Positions 39,478-48,035 are shown, counted from the first letter of the stretch. The stretch: DNA of 64,000 bases from Deinococcus sp. JMULE3 (GCF_013337115.1 NZ_SGWE01000002.1:1-64000); one strand, 5' to 3'. A program made the numbers and translations. The notes: generated by a model not told the origin, from the letters alone.

Positions 39478-40040
39478 TTCAATCACCTCCCAGCCCTCGC
39501 CCCACGCCCATGGACCGGCTCGCTCAGGCGAACCGGAATCGGCAGGCGATCGAGGAGCTGCTCGCAGTTGACGACGTGCTGACCGACGCGATGCTATCCA
39601 GGGTGGGGCTGGACGGCACGCGTTTCCCTGGGCTGACCCTGTCCGTGCAGCCCATGCGGAAGAGCTCCTGGACGGTGGACGTGACGTTTCGCGCAGCCTC
39701 GGACTCCAGGCTGCGGGACGCGCCGATCAGCTCCCTGTCCCACGCGGCAGGCACAGCGGCCATGCGGTGGCAGCTGGCCGCGAGTGCCGAGCAGTGGACG
39801 ATTGACCGGGGCGGCCGTTTTCACCGACCGGACGCTGTCATGAAGGACGGGGAAGAGCTGGTCGCCATGGAGTACGACGCGGGATACGACCGCCGCACGA
39901 TCCGCCGCAAGGTGCGTCAGTTCGAACCGTACAGCAGACTGGTCTGGGCGACCCCCAGCGCGATCCGATCCGCCCGGATGAAGGCGGACTACCCGCACGT
40001 AGAGGTCATCACGGTGGACTACTGGAGTGCCCAGACCTGA
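39474..40040 (+). CDS. Replication-relaxation/PD-(D/E)XK-like protein, 188 aa
   Basis: GTG 39474 overlaps the virB10 stop. The C-terminal half has FHRPDAVM, then ELVAMEYDAGYDRRTIRRKVRQF and a strand-rich end (VEVITVDYW), resembling the Replic_Relax family and the PD-(D/E)XK fold. That family occurs on mobilisable plasmids. It is the only candidate for a DNA-processing transfer protein in the window; no classic relaxase is visible. Confidence 0.45.
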   Translation: MIQSPPSPRPTPMDRLAQANRNRQAIEELLAVDDVLTDAMLSRVGLDGTRFPGLTLSVQPMRKSSWTVDVTFRAASDSRLRDAPISSLSHAAGTAAMRWQLAASAEQWTIDRGGRFHRPDAVMKDGEELVAMEYDAGYDRRTIRRKVRQFEPYSRLVWATPSAIRSARMKADYPHVEVITVDYWSAQT

Positions 40041-40564
40041 AGGTGACGCTGGTACTGGACCTGCCGGTCGTAGTTCTCGGGCCGGGTGACGACCAGAATG
40101 AGCGTGCTGGAGTGCAGTCGGAGGGTGCTGCGGTGCCGCCGGATGAGGGTGGCCACCCACTTCGTGCTGGGGGGCCCACTCGACACGCGGATGTAGAGCA
40201 CGTGCTCTCGCCCGGCGGCATCGTTCAGGCGCAGTGAGCGGGACCCCACAAGGGTCACGGTGTACCCACGCGCGACGGCCATGAGGGTCGCTTCGCGCAG
40301 CGCCACTTCATCCGTAGCCGTGCTCGCGGAGAGGGGTTTCGGGTTCGTGAGCTGGCACGCCGCCCGGCCAGCCGTACCCAGGATGACCACAGGACCGAGG
40401 ACGCCGTGCACGACCCGCAGGAGGTCCTGCTGGACCAGGGCGGCCACGTCCACGCGGCCATCGAGATCCGCGAGTCGGCGGCTCCCGATGGCCAGGTCGT
40501 GCAGGAGAGAGGAAACGTCCGCCAGAGCATCGGCGGACGTTTCCCGGTTCAGGGGTTCACTCAA
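40019..40564 (-). CDS. Hypothetical protein, 181 aa
   Basis: TTG 40564 overlaps the VirB9-like stop (TTGA); the gene ends convergently with the previous one (22-bp overlap). It has a helical N-terminus and beta-rich C-terminus (EHVLYIRVSSGPPSTKWVA). No family recognised. Confidence 0.5.
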   Translation of the reverse strand: MSEPLNRETSADALADVSSLLHDLAIGSRRLADLDGRVDVAALVQQDLLRVVHGVLGPVVILGTAGRAACQLTNPKPLSASTATDEVALREATLMAVARGYTVTLVGSRSLRLNDAAGREHVLYIRVSSGPPSTKWVATLIRRHRSTLRLHSSTLILVVTRPENYDRQVQYQRHLQVWALQ

Positions 40565-41511
40565 CTGGCACCCAGGCGCTCGACCGTGACCGTCCGCAAG
40601 ACCTCAGCGGCCGCCTGCCCGTCCACGCTGCTGCCCTGCCACTGGGCGTTGATGCTGGTGGGGGCAGTGGTCAGATCGACCTGACCGTACTTCGTTTCGC
40701 CTGGGTTGACGCGCACCACGGCGTCCGTCGCCCCCAGGCCTTGAACGCCGTTCAGAGTGAGGCGCCGTTCGTCGAACGTGACCGGGACGCTCCCGGAGTT
40801 GGTAATCCGGTAGTAGACCCTCGTCTGCTGCCCGTTGGTCAGGGCGCGAAACTCGACGTCCGCCCGTGCTGGCAGAGACACGGGCACGGACACAGGAGAG
40901 ACGGCGGGTTGTGGGGTGACCTGCGACGTGACCGCCCTGGTCGGCGTGGAGGTCGTCGTCCGAGGAACGGTTGCAGTGGGGGCAGATGCAGTGGGGGTTG
41001 CAGCGACTGCACGGGAGGCCGTGGCCGGAGCTGGCACGCTGGTCTGCGGGAGCGCGTTGGTGGGTGCGGCCTGAGTGGGGAAGCCGGGGATCTGCTGCTC
41101 GGGTTCCGGCGCCTGATCAGCGCGAACGATGATGTTCCGCACACCGCCACCGCGGGACGGCGCAAGGCGCGCCTGGAAGAAGTACACGCTGTCAGCCGTC
41201 ATCACCAGGATCGGGTACGAGCCGGTGCTGGCCGTCGCTCCGATCACCACCCGTTGACCGCGCTGGGAGAACTGCAGGACGCCCTCGCGGGACGTGATGA
41301 CATCCACCACGTCATCGGGGAGATTGAGCACCCAGATTTCGCCCATGGCGATATCGAGAATCCCGTACGCCTGCTTCAGATCACTGGCGCGGTACTCGCG
41401 GGTGATGCTGCCGCCCATGTACGTGTTCTGGGGGGCCTCCATTGGAGCTGCGGAGGCGAGGCCAAAGGCCAGTGATGCTCCCAGGATGACCATCTTCAGA
41501 CGCGTTTTCAT
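40561..41511 (-). CDS. VirB9/TrbG-like outer channel protein, 316 aa
   Basis: A signal peptide (MVILGASLAFGLASAAP) is followed by a beta domain (EIWVLNLPDDVVDV, RVVIGATASTGSYPILVMTADSVYFF), a Pro/Thr/Ala linker near residues 140-210, and a C-terminal beta domain (RVYYRITNSGSVPVTFDERR). The layout fits VirB9, partner of VirB10. ATG 41511 overlaps the lipoprotein stop (ATGA). Confidence 0.62.
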   Translation of the reverse strand: MKTRLKMVILGASLAFGLASAAPMEAPQNTYMGGSITREYRASDLKQAYGILDIAMGEIWVLNLPDDVVDVITSREGVLQFSQRGQRVVIGATASTGSYPILVMTADSVYFFQARLAPSRGGGVRNIIVRADQAPEPEQQIPGFPTQAAPTNALPQTSVPAPATASRAVAATPTASAPTATVPRTTTSTPTRAVTSQVTPQPAVSPVSVPVSLPARADVEFRALTNGQQTRVYYRITNSGSVPVTFDERRLTLNGVQGLGATDAVVRVNPGETKYGQVDLTTAPTSINAQWQGSSVDGQAAAEVLRTVTVERLGAS

Positions 41512-42164
41512 TTCTGCTCCTCAACGTTCACGGTGAGTGGGGTGGTGACGGTTTGTGTGCCATCGGACGTCGTGATCTGCAGGACGTACGCTCCGACGGT
41601 CTGAGTGGCGGCCGCGCTGATCGTGAAGCCGAGCGGGTCGGTGTCCCGCGTGACGCTCAGCGCGCCCGTGATGCCGGTGATCCGCACGTCGGTAGCGAGT
41701 TCTCCAGCGCGGTCCGGCGTGATGGAGACTCGGCGCTGCTGGCCGGGCTGCAACGTCAGGGCCGTGATGGGTTTGACGGTGTACGGCGTACGGGTCGTGG
41801 GGGTGACCGTCACGGCCAGGACGGCCGTACCGCTCCCGCCCGTGGCAGTGACGGCCAGCGGCACGCTGTAGGTCCCTGGGGCCGCCCCGGACTGCACGGC
41901 GACGGTCAGGGCGCCCGTGCTGGGCGTCACGGTCAATTCCGCCGGAACTTCGCGGGCGGTGATGTTCAGGCCCGTGACGGTGTCAGTGGTGCCACTGACT
42001 TTGCCGGTCACCTGGACGCGTGTAGAGCTGCCCGGTGGGAGGGTGACGGCACTGGGATTGAGGGTGACCTCGATGGTCTGAATGAACGGATTGCTGAAGG
42101 CCCCGTTGCCGCATGAAGACAGCAGGAGGGCGGCGGGCAACAGCACGGTGCTGAGTCGTCGCAT
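41508..42164 (-). CDS. Secretion-associated lipoprotein, 218 aa
   Basis: A lipobox (ALLLSSC, Cys at about residue 18) is followed by Ig-like beta repeats rich in Thr/Val (TPSTGALTVAVQSGAAPGTY). Coupled to the VirB9-like gene, it is a plausible functional equivalent of the VirB7 lipoprotein, although much larger. ATG 42164 is leaderless. Confidence 0.6.
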   Translation of the reverse strand: MRRLSTVLLPAALLLSSCGNGAFSNPFIQTIEVTLNPSAVTLPPGSSTRVQVTGKVSGTTDTVTGLNITAREVPAELTVTPSTGALTVAVQSGAAPGTYSVPLAVTATGGSGTAVLAVTVTPTTRTPYTVKPITALTLQPGQQRRVSITPDRAGELATDVRITGITGALSVTRDTDPLGFTISAAATQTVGAYVLQITTSDGTQTVTTPLTVNVEEQK

Positions 42165-42170
42165 GCCCCG

Positions 42171-42193
42171 AGTGTGTGTGACGTAGGGGTGAC
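42171..42193 (-). promoter_or_regulatory. GTCACCCC promoter of the lipoprotein/virB9 operon
   Basis: GTCACCCC (42186-42193), nine bases, CACACT (42171-42176), six bases, ATG 42164. Confidence 0.7.
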
Positions 42194-42204
42194 GAAACAG
42201 GAAA

Positions 42205-42313
42205 CCCCCGAGACACAAGGTCAATCGGGGGCATCTTCTGCGGGTGAGCGCAGTTCGCGTGCAGGCCTGGGACGCAAGGTCAACCAGTAGGGCAGGCGAA
42301 GTCAACGGGGTGA
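42205..42313 (-). terminator. Two-hairpin 3' element, copy A
   Basis: Reading the minus strand from the stop at 42324: TCACCCCGTTGA (42302-42313), a stem CTGG/CCAG around the loop TTGACCTTGCGTC (42267-42287), then CCCCCGA/TCGGGGG around TTGACCTTGTGTC (42205-42231) followed by TTTCC. The last hairpin is a probable terminator. Copy B after ssb has the same parts at the same spacing. Confidence 0.65.
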
Positions 42314-42323
42314 TGATGAGGGT

Positions 42324-43775
42324 TCAGGTGATGCTGAGGATGTGGATCACGTTCACAACCTGGACTGGTTGTTCCCGCTTGTAGGTGACGAGTGTGGACG
42401 TGTACTGGGTGTGCACGTCGTTGATGGCTGGTGCGGTCACGCCTTCTGGGACGTGGCGCTTACTCGTGACGGTTCCGGCAGTCATGATCTGACGGCTGGT
42501 GGTGGGCACGAGGCGGTGGTGCGTGGAGGTGACGGTCACGGTCTGTCCAGCGGTGGCGTGGAGCAGGGCCTGACCGAGTGATCCGGCGGTGCTGACTTCG
42601 CCGATCTGGGGGTGTCCATCGGTGAGGCGGACAGTTTTGGGGACGCCGGCGATGGTGATCTCGAAGGTGCGGCCGATGTTGCTGTCCACGTCACCCGGTT
42701 CCACGTCGAGCAGGTCGCGTTCGAGTTGACTGATCGCGGCGTCTGTTTCGAACATGCGGGTGCGGGCTTCATCGTAGGCGGCACTTTCACGCAGGTCCCC
42801 GTCTTCGATCGCGCTGCCCATCAGTTCGGAGATGGTCTCTCGTTCCTGTCGGAGGGCGCTCAGGCGGGTGAGCATGTCGGCGTGTGCCGCGACGGAAACC
42901 ACACGTTTCTTCGCCGTGGTGGTCCGGCTGGGGCGCCGTTTCTGGGGAGTGGGTTCCGGGACGGTCCGCTGAGGAGGGGTGGGCGTGTACGGCTTCCACT
43001 TCTCGACGGGTGCAATCTTCCGGACGCGGAAGGCGGGTTGGCCTTCGCTGTGGAGGTAGACGCGCCTGCTGTCATCCACGCCGTCCATCTGATCGAGCGC
43101 GGCCAGCACGCGGGCGCGCAGGTACGTGTCACTGATGGTTTCGGCGAGGACCCGGGCGTCACGAGGTGACGCGTCCCAGGGGATGAGCAGGCCTTCGACG
43201 TCGAGGACCTCGGTCAGGAGGCTCTCGCTGAGGACCTGATACTCACTGTGCGCGAATTGGGTGGCTTCCAGCGCGCCCGCTTCACCCCTGGAGAGGACGG
43301 TTTCCGCGTTGAACACGCGGTCCACTTCCATCCATGAACGGGAGAGACGCACCAGGGCGCTTTCGGCACGGAGGTCGATGTCCACGCCCTCGCGGGTGTG
43401 CACGGTCAAGGGGTCAATGAAGTCGCGTTCCGTCACGGCCACGCGGTCACCGGACTTCACGCCAGCGAACGGCATGCCTTCGGTGATCGCGGTGCGTTGG
43501 TGGCGCGCCATGACCCCAGCCTTCACAAGGGCGAAGAACGCGTCGTATAGGGCGGGGTACTGCTGTTTTGTGCCGATCAGGACGCCGGCCAGGGGCGCCG
43601 TGATCGTCACGTCATCGCCGCGTTTGCGGGCAGCGGCTCGCTGGGCGGCCACACTGGCCTGCTTGTCCACGCAGCGTTCGAGGAAGTCAGGGTCGATGGT
43701 CCGGCGAAGGAAATCGGCGACGTTCCGCTTGGGGGCGTGGGGGGCGAGCTGGGCCAGATCAAGTCGGTCATTCAT
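42324..43775 (-). CDS. GreA-domain fusion protein, 483 aa
   Basis: Residues 298-425 match GreA/GreB: a coiled-coil (MLTRLSALRQERETISELMG, SAIEDGDLRESAAYDEAR) with acidic tip D327 and E330 retained, then the FKBP-like part (VRLTDGHPQIGEVSTAGSLG, ALLHATAGQTVTVTS). The ~290-residue N-terminal part is unknown and helical. Gre factors enter the RNA polymerase secondary channel. This plasmid version could modulate host transcription, perhaps with the protein from the upstream gene. ATG 43775; CTGGAG upstream. Confidence 0.65.
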   Translation of the reverse strand: MNDRLDLAQLAPHAPKRNVADFLRRTIDPDFLERCVDKQASVAAQRAAARKRGDDVTITAPLAGVLIGTKQQYPALYDAFFALVKAGVMARHQRTAITEGMPFAGVKSGDRVAVTERDFIDPLTVHTREGVDIDLRAESALVRLSRSWMEVDRVFNAETVLSRGEAGALEATQFAHSEYQVLSESLLTEVLDVEGLLIPWDASPRDARVLAETISDTYLRARVLAALDQMDGVDDSRRVYLHSEGQPAFRVRKIAPVEKWKPYTPTPPQRTVPEPTPQKRRPSRTTTAKKRVVSVAAHADMLTRLSALRQERETISELMGSAIEDGDLRESAAYDEARTRMFETDAAISQLERDLLDVEPGDVDSNIGRTFEITIAGVPKTVRLTDGHPQIGEVSTAGSLGQALLHATAGQTVTVTSTHHRLVPTTSRQIMTAGTVTSKRHVPEGVTAPAINDVHTQYTSTLVTYKREQPVQVVNVIHILSIT

Positions 43776-43790
43776 GGGTGCTCCAGGGGA

Positions 43791-43816
43791 GCGGTGGGGG
43801 GATCTCTCCCCACCGC
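43791..43816 (-). other. Hairpin upstream of the GreA-fusion gene
   Basis: GCGGTGGGG and CCCCACCGC form a nine-base stem in the 61-bp gap between the two genes. It is followed by the Shine-Dalgarno region of the 43775 gene. It is not of the GGCC family; attenuator or processing site is possible. Confidence 0.45.
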
Positions 43817-43836
43817 AATGGGGAAAGAGATTCAGT

Positions 43837-45840
43837 TCAGAAGGGCACGTGAATTTCGCTTGCGCCTTCGGGGATGGACCACCAGGCGTCAGCCCACCAC
43901 GCGAGCGGGTTCTGTAGGGCCAGGTGATCGTCCAGGATGTTGTCCTGATCGACCAGGGCGAGGAGTGCACGGCCCAGGTTCAGGTCGGTGCCGCTCTCTT
44001 CGAGGGCTTCGGCGCAGTTCGTGAGCGTTTCGCTGACGCGATGCGCCGCCAGGTACTGGGTCCGGATGTCCTTGGCGTGATCCAGGGCGGCGATCCATTC
44101 CGCTTCTGGGGCGACGTCCGCGGCAGCTTCAGCAGCAGCGAGTTCGCCTTCCAGGCGGAGGAGGGTCAGTCGGGCGTCGCGCGCCCGGGCGTCGGCGCTC
44201 TGAGCGCAGGCTTCGAGCGCGAGTTGCATGGGACGGACGTAGCGGGTGCCACCCTGAACCCGGACGCGCTGGGCGCGGCGGGTCGTGATAGGCACGTGGG
44301 CGAGCTGATCAAGTGCGTCTTCCGCGTGTTTGATGCGCACACCGGCTTTCACGCAGGCGGCCACGAAGGTCCGGTCGGCCTTACCCTGACGGTCCAGCTT
44401 CCGGCCGTAGAGCACGGCGGCCGCCAGGTTGAACCGGAAGAGGAGGGTGGGGTTGGCCCGGTGCAGGGCACCGGCGACGGCTTCGTCGTCCTTGGACGCA
44501 CGCTGGAGGGGGGTACCGATCAGCGCCGTCAGGAGGGCGGAGCCCAGCTGGGACGGACGGGAGACGGCGGTCTTGCCGCGCAGGGCTGCCTGCACGCCGC
44601 GCAGCGCTTCACGGACATCATCCATGGGCGCGTTCAGGGGCGTACCGGTCAGGGTGAGCGCGAGACGTGCCGCCGCGATGGCGTCATGTCCCTGGCCGGG
44701 AATCCCGGCCTGCTCGCAGAACTGAGCGAACCGGTCCCGCACCTGACGTTCCTGCTGCCGCTTCCGGTGCACGGGAAGGAGTTCCCGGACAGGAAGGCGA
44801 GTGAGGACCGCACCGTGGATGGGGCCGAACCGCTGGTAGGCGCGCAGGGCGCGGATCTGATCCAGCTGGTGGAGCGGGGCTTCGTAACGCTGGGGCGCCA
44901 CGGGTTCAGCGGTGAGGATGTCCGCGAGACGCTGGTCGCCGTCTTCGCCAGTGACGGCGTCGAGGCGGTGCGCTTTCGCGTTCCGGTTCACCCACAGTTC
45001 CGTGACGGTGGCCAGTGCGCGGGCCTGCCGCATCGTCGACTCGCTCAGTTTCGGGCGGGCCAGGATGGCGCGGGCATTCGCTCGCACAGCGCGGGCGATC
45101 CACGCGGGCGTCAGGGGCAACACGCTGGTGCGGGCTTCCGGGAGGGCTTTCGTGGGGATGGTCTTCCCGTTGACACCGGCGGCCAGGAAGGTCGCGGTGA
45201 CGCGGCGCAGACCGCCTTTTTTCACGATGAGGTTCTTGCGGCCTTTCGGGAGGTGGCTCGCGGGACGGGTCGTCTTGGCCAGACGGACCCACTCGTCGAA
45301 GAGGGCGCCGTCGTTGCCGACCGTGGCGAGGAGCCTGGAGCGCCCGGAGGCGATCGCAGCGGGTGCGCCACTGGCACGCTTGTCGTCGACCAGACGTTCG
45401 GCCGCCATGGGCATCTCTGCGGGCAGTTTGTACTGCACCCAGGCCAGCCAGCGGAAGCCGTTCTGGTTGGGGTTCCAACCGGTCCGGCGGATTTTCCCGC
45501 CTTCGGTTTCAGTGACTCGCGGGAGCAGCTTGTTCAGCTGGTGCAGGGCGCCGTCATACGCTTCGAGCAGCCCGCCGAAACGGGTGCTGTATTCGTACGC
45601 GACTTCCAGGATCAGCGGGCCAGCGTTGCGCGCGAGCTGGTCACGAGCGAAGAGCTGCTGGTCAGGCGTTCCCTCCGTGGCCATGGAGGCCAGGTGCAGG
45701 GTCTCGACGTCCGTGAGTCGGACGTAGTCGTTTTTTACCTGACGCAGCACTTCGAGGAACACATCCTCCCCGAGCACGTTCGGGACGGCAAGTACGGTTT
45801 GGTGGCGCTTCTCGCTCCAGATTTCACGTTTCATGGTCAT
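43837..45840 (-). CDS. Large protein with faint sigma-factor-like N-terminus, 667 aa
   Basis: Residues ~40-150 read like divergent sigma region 1.2-2: RLTDVETLHLASMATEGTPD, ARDQLARNAGPLILEVAYEY, then GFRWLAWVQYKLPAEM. The remaining ~500 residues are helical and unlike known sigma regions 3-4. It precedes the GreA-fusion gene in the same operon, so an RNA polymerase role is suggestive. ATG 45840 has CAGGAG upstream. The similarity is by eye and weak; it could be an unrelated helical protein. Confidence 0.35.
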   Translation of the reverse strand: MTMKREIWSEKRHQTVLAVPNVLGEDVFLEVLRQVKNDYVRLTDVETLHLASMATEGTPDQQLFARDQLARNAGPLILEVAYEYSTRFGGLLEAYDGALHQLNKLLPRVTETEGGKIRRTGWNPNQNGFRWLAWVQYKLPAEMPMAAERLVDDKRASGAPAAIASGRSRLLATVGNDGALFDEWVRLAKTTRPASHLPKGRKNLIVKKGGLRRVTATFLAAGVNGKTIPTKALPEARTSVLPLTPAWIARAVRANARAILARPKLSESTMRQARALATVTELWVNRNAKAHRLDAVTGEDGDQRLADILTAEPVAPQRYEAPLHQLDQIRALRAYQRFGPIHGAVLTRLPVRELLPVHRKRQQERQVRDRFAQFCEQAGIPGQGHDAIAAARLALTLTGTPLNAPMDDVREALRGVQAALRGKTAVSRPSQLGSALLTALIGTPLQRASKDDEAVAGALHRANPTLLFRFNLAAAVLYGRKLDRQGKADRTFVAACVKAGVRIKHAEDALDQLAHVPITTRRAQRVRVQGGTRYVRPMQLALEACAQSADARARDARLTLLRLEGELAAAEAAADVAPEAEWIAALDHAKDIRTQYLAAHRVSETLTNCAEALEESGTDLNLGRALLALVDQDNILDDHLALQNPLAWWADAWWSIPEGASEIHVPF

Positions 45841-45940
45841 GGGAGGCTCCTGGTGGAGGTCCGGACCGAAGCTGCAGCGCCGTGCCCCGTATGGGACCCC
45901 GGCACGCAGTTCGTGCCGGGAAGGATCGGGTGGACGGGGC

Positions 45941-46414
45941 TTAACGGGGCAGCAGCTGCTGAAGCTGGTTGGTGGGCACGATGACCCGGTAACCGACCCC
46001 GCTGGTGGGGCGGAAGTTGACGACACTGGTGTCGCCATGCGTGAGGATGATCAGACGCACGGACCCGCTCACGGGCACGGTCCTGGACTGCATGCGGTCC
46101 CAGCGCGCTTCGCGTTGAGCGTCCTTGATCGTGTCGATCAGGTCGCCGACGTGCAGCGTGACGGGCGCGAGGCCAGCGGCCTGCAGGCGGATGACCATGC
46201 GGCCATCCTTCAGGTTGTCCGTGCTGCGCTGAACGAGCGTCAGGCGGGTGCTGTGCTCTTCCCAGCCTTGCAGGGTGACGATCAGACCGCTGATGAGGAA
46301 AGCGGCGATAGTGGCCACGCCGAAACCGGCGGGCAGGTCGAGCAGGATGACGGCGGCCATCAGGGCGAGGGCGATGACGGCAACGGCGAACTGCTGACGG
46401 GTGATGATGAGCAT
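45941..46414 (-). CDS. Membrane protein, 157 aa
   Basis: Two transmembrane segments near the N-terminus (FAVAVIALALMAAVILL, GVATIAAFLISGLIVTL), then a soluble beta domain (RMVIRLQAAGLAPVTLHVGD). ATG 46414 has AAGGAG with six bases spacing. Unknown function; it lies between the ssb terminator and the 45840 gene. Confidence 0.65.
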   Translation of the reverse strand: MLIITRQQFAVAVIALALMAAVILLDLPAGFGVATIAAFLISGLIVTLQGWEEHSTRLTLVQRSTDNLKDGRMVIRLQAAGLAPVTLHVGDLIDTIKDAQREARWDRMQSRTVPVSGSVRLIILTHGDTSVVNFRPTSGVGYRVIVPTNQLQQLLPR

Positions 46415-46531
46415 GACGCACTCCTTGTGCCCACGGATGGGCGGTGAAGGCGGAGTGCGTCAGCAATCAATGTGTGGGCCCGGGAGGGCGCCAGCACACT
46501 GCTTGCTGACGCACTCCTGAGCGAAAAAAGA

Positions 46532-46587
46532 GAAATCCTGCCGGTCCCCGTGAAAGGGGGTGCCCTCGTGGGGGCCGGCAGGATTTC
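46532..46587 (-). terminator. Long-stem intrinsic terminator downstream of ssb
   Basis: GAAATCCTGCCGG and CCGGCAGGATTTC enclose a smaller CCCC/GGGG hairpin, followed on the minus strand by TCTTTTTTCG. Directly upstream lies GCCCCCGTTGTC, also found before the terminator at 48095. Confidence 0.8.
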
Positions 46588-46693
46588 GACAACGGGGGCG
46601 AAGTGACCTTCGCGGAGAAACTGAGATGACTGTAGCACCTTCTGCGCCGCGCTACAGCGGGAAATGCCACGTCGGATCCACCAATGAGAAAAT

Positions 46694-46800
46694 CCCCGAG
46701 ACGCAAGGTCAATCGGGGATCATCCAGCCGGATAGGGCTGTTGTTGTACGGTTCGAGGACACAAGGTCAACTCGGCGCGTACAGCATCTCAACGGGGTGA
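46694..46800 (-). terminator. Two-hairpin 3' element, copy B, after ssb
   Basis: TCACCCCGTTGA (46789-46800) begins 1 nt past the ssb stop, then CGAG/CTCG around TTGACCTTGTGTC (46754-46774), then CCCCGA/TCGGGG around TTGACCTTGCGTC (46694-46718) followed by ATTTTCTC. Element spacing (35 and 60 bp) matches copy A at 42205 (35 and 62 bp). Confidence 0.65.
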
Positions 46801-46801
46801 C

Positions 46802-47692
46802 TCAGAAAGGCAGGTCCTCGTCGGGCGGGAAGTGATCATCCAGTCCCTGATCGATGTCGAGTCCTCCCGAGTGGGTGGGGGCGGGGCGCGTCGGGGCCGG
46901 GCTGCTGGAGCGGGAGGCTCCGGCGGCGACAGGCTGACGTGCGGGGGCGGGCGCGGCACTGCGGGTCGGCGTGCTGCCCTGCGCGGTGGTGCCACGGGCG
47001 AGCGCTTCGACAAGGGACGCTTCCACCTTGGTGGTGTTGCGCTTGTTGCCGTCGCGATCCGTCCAGGCTTCGTTGGTGAGGCGTCCCTGCACGAGCACGG
47101 GATCCCCTTTGCGGAGGTCCTTCATGCGTTCGGCGAGTTCGCGCCACAGGGTGACGTCGATCCAGTGGGTCTTCTCCTGCTTCTGACCCTGACGGTCGTT
47201 CCAGGTCTCGTTCACGGCCAGGCCGAGTCCGAGCACGGCGTCGCCGGCGGGTGTGTAGCGGAGTTCGGGGTCACGGGTGACGTTGCCGATCAGGATGACT
47301 TCGTTCATGCCGCCACTCATCCGCACACCGCCTCCGGCGTCCTGAATGAGTTCCGGCGAGTACCCGAGCTGCTCCATGCGCTGGGCTTTGACGCGGACCA
47401 TGCTGCGCTTGCCGCCTTCCGGTGCGTCCCACTGGCTGTACTCCACGCTGCCTTCGACCATCACGGCGTCGCCGGCCTTGAGGTTGCGTTCGGCCTGCCA
47501 TTCGGCGGGTTTGCCGAGGATGGACACGCGGTGGTACCAGGGGAGTTTGCGGGGCTGGCCGTCACTGCCGGTGATGTGATCTTCACCGGCGATGGTGGCT
47601 TCGAAGACGGCGGTGCCGCTGGGGGTGTAGCGCATTTCGGGGTCGCGAGCGAGAACGCCGATCAGGAAAACGTGATTCATGCCTCGTGCCAT
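46802..47692 (-). CDS. ssb: Single-stranded DNA-binding protein with two OB folds, 296 aa
   Basis: OB1 (MNHVFLIGVLARDPEMRYTP) spans about residues 5-110 and OB2 (MNEVILIGNVTRDPELRYTP) about 128-235, followed by a low-complexity linker and the acidic C-terminal tip DEDLPF that recruits partner proteins. Two OB domains per chain, acting as a dimer, is the Deinococcus-Thermus SSB type. ATG 47692 has AAGGAG at six bases. It is probably a plasmid-borne paralogue of the chromosomal ssb. Confidence 0.93.
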   Translation of the reverse strand: MARGMNHVFLIGVLARDPEMRYTPSGTAVFEATIAGEDHITGSDGQPRKLPWYHRVSILGKPAEWQAERNLKAGDAVMVEGSVEYSQWDAPEGGKRSMVRVKAQRMEQLGYSPELIQDAGGGVRMSGGMNEVILIGNVTRDPELRYTPAGDAVLGLGLAVNETWNDRQGQKQEKTHWIDVTLWRELAERMKDLRKGDPVLVQGRLTNEAWTDRDGNKRNTTKVEASLVEALARGTTAQGSTPTRSAAPAPARQPVAAGASRSSSPAPTRPAPTHSGGLDIDQGLDDHFPPDEDLPF

Positions 47693-47849
47693 GGTGTACT
47701 CCTTGCCTCCAGTGTGGAGGACTTCAGGTCCGGGGGCTGTCCGCCCTCCGGTGAGAAGGGGGATCAGCTGGGCGGGTGAAGTCGAGTGCGGTCGGGGGAG
47801 CCCGGCACGCTTTGGACGGTGCCGGGCCGCTCGAGGCGACCCACAAGGG

Positions 47850-48032
47850 TTACTGGTGGTTCAGGCGGGCCTGAACGGCGGGGAAGAGGTGGAGTCGGTC
47901 GGTGCGGATGGGTTCGCCCAGGGCGAGGCTGGTGCCTTGCTCCTGTGCTCTCACAGCTGCTCTGAGACTCTTGGGGCAGGCCCCGAACTGGAACTTGGAC
48001 GTGCCGCCGACGGTGTATTCGAGTACGAACAT
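47850..48032 (-). CDS. Small hypothetical protein, 60 aa
   Basis: ATG 48032 is preceded by AAGGAGG, but that site is buried in a hairpin (48036-48051). The product starts MFVLEYTVGGTSKFQFG and is globular-looking with a single Cys. Function unknown. Confidence 0.55.
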   Translation of the reverse strand: MFVLEYTVGGTSKFQFGACPKSLRAAVRAQEQGTSLALGEPIRTDRLHLFPAVQARLNHQ

Positions 48033-48035
48033 GAG

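Noticed and set aside
5237..41824. Other GTCACCCC/GGGGTGAC matches (near 5237, 5683, 30216, 38262, 41815)
   Set aside because: They lie inside coding regions as Val-Thr-Pro codons or similar and have no YANNNT plus start codon at the right distance.
46790..46800. GTCACCCC match just after the ssb stop
   Set aside because: No YANNNT nine bases downstream and no gene start follows. It is part of the 3' element.
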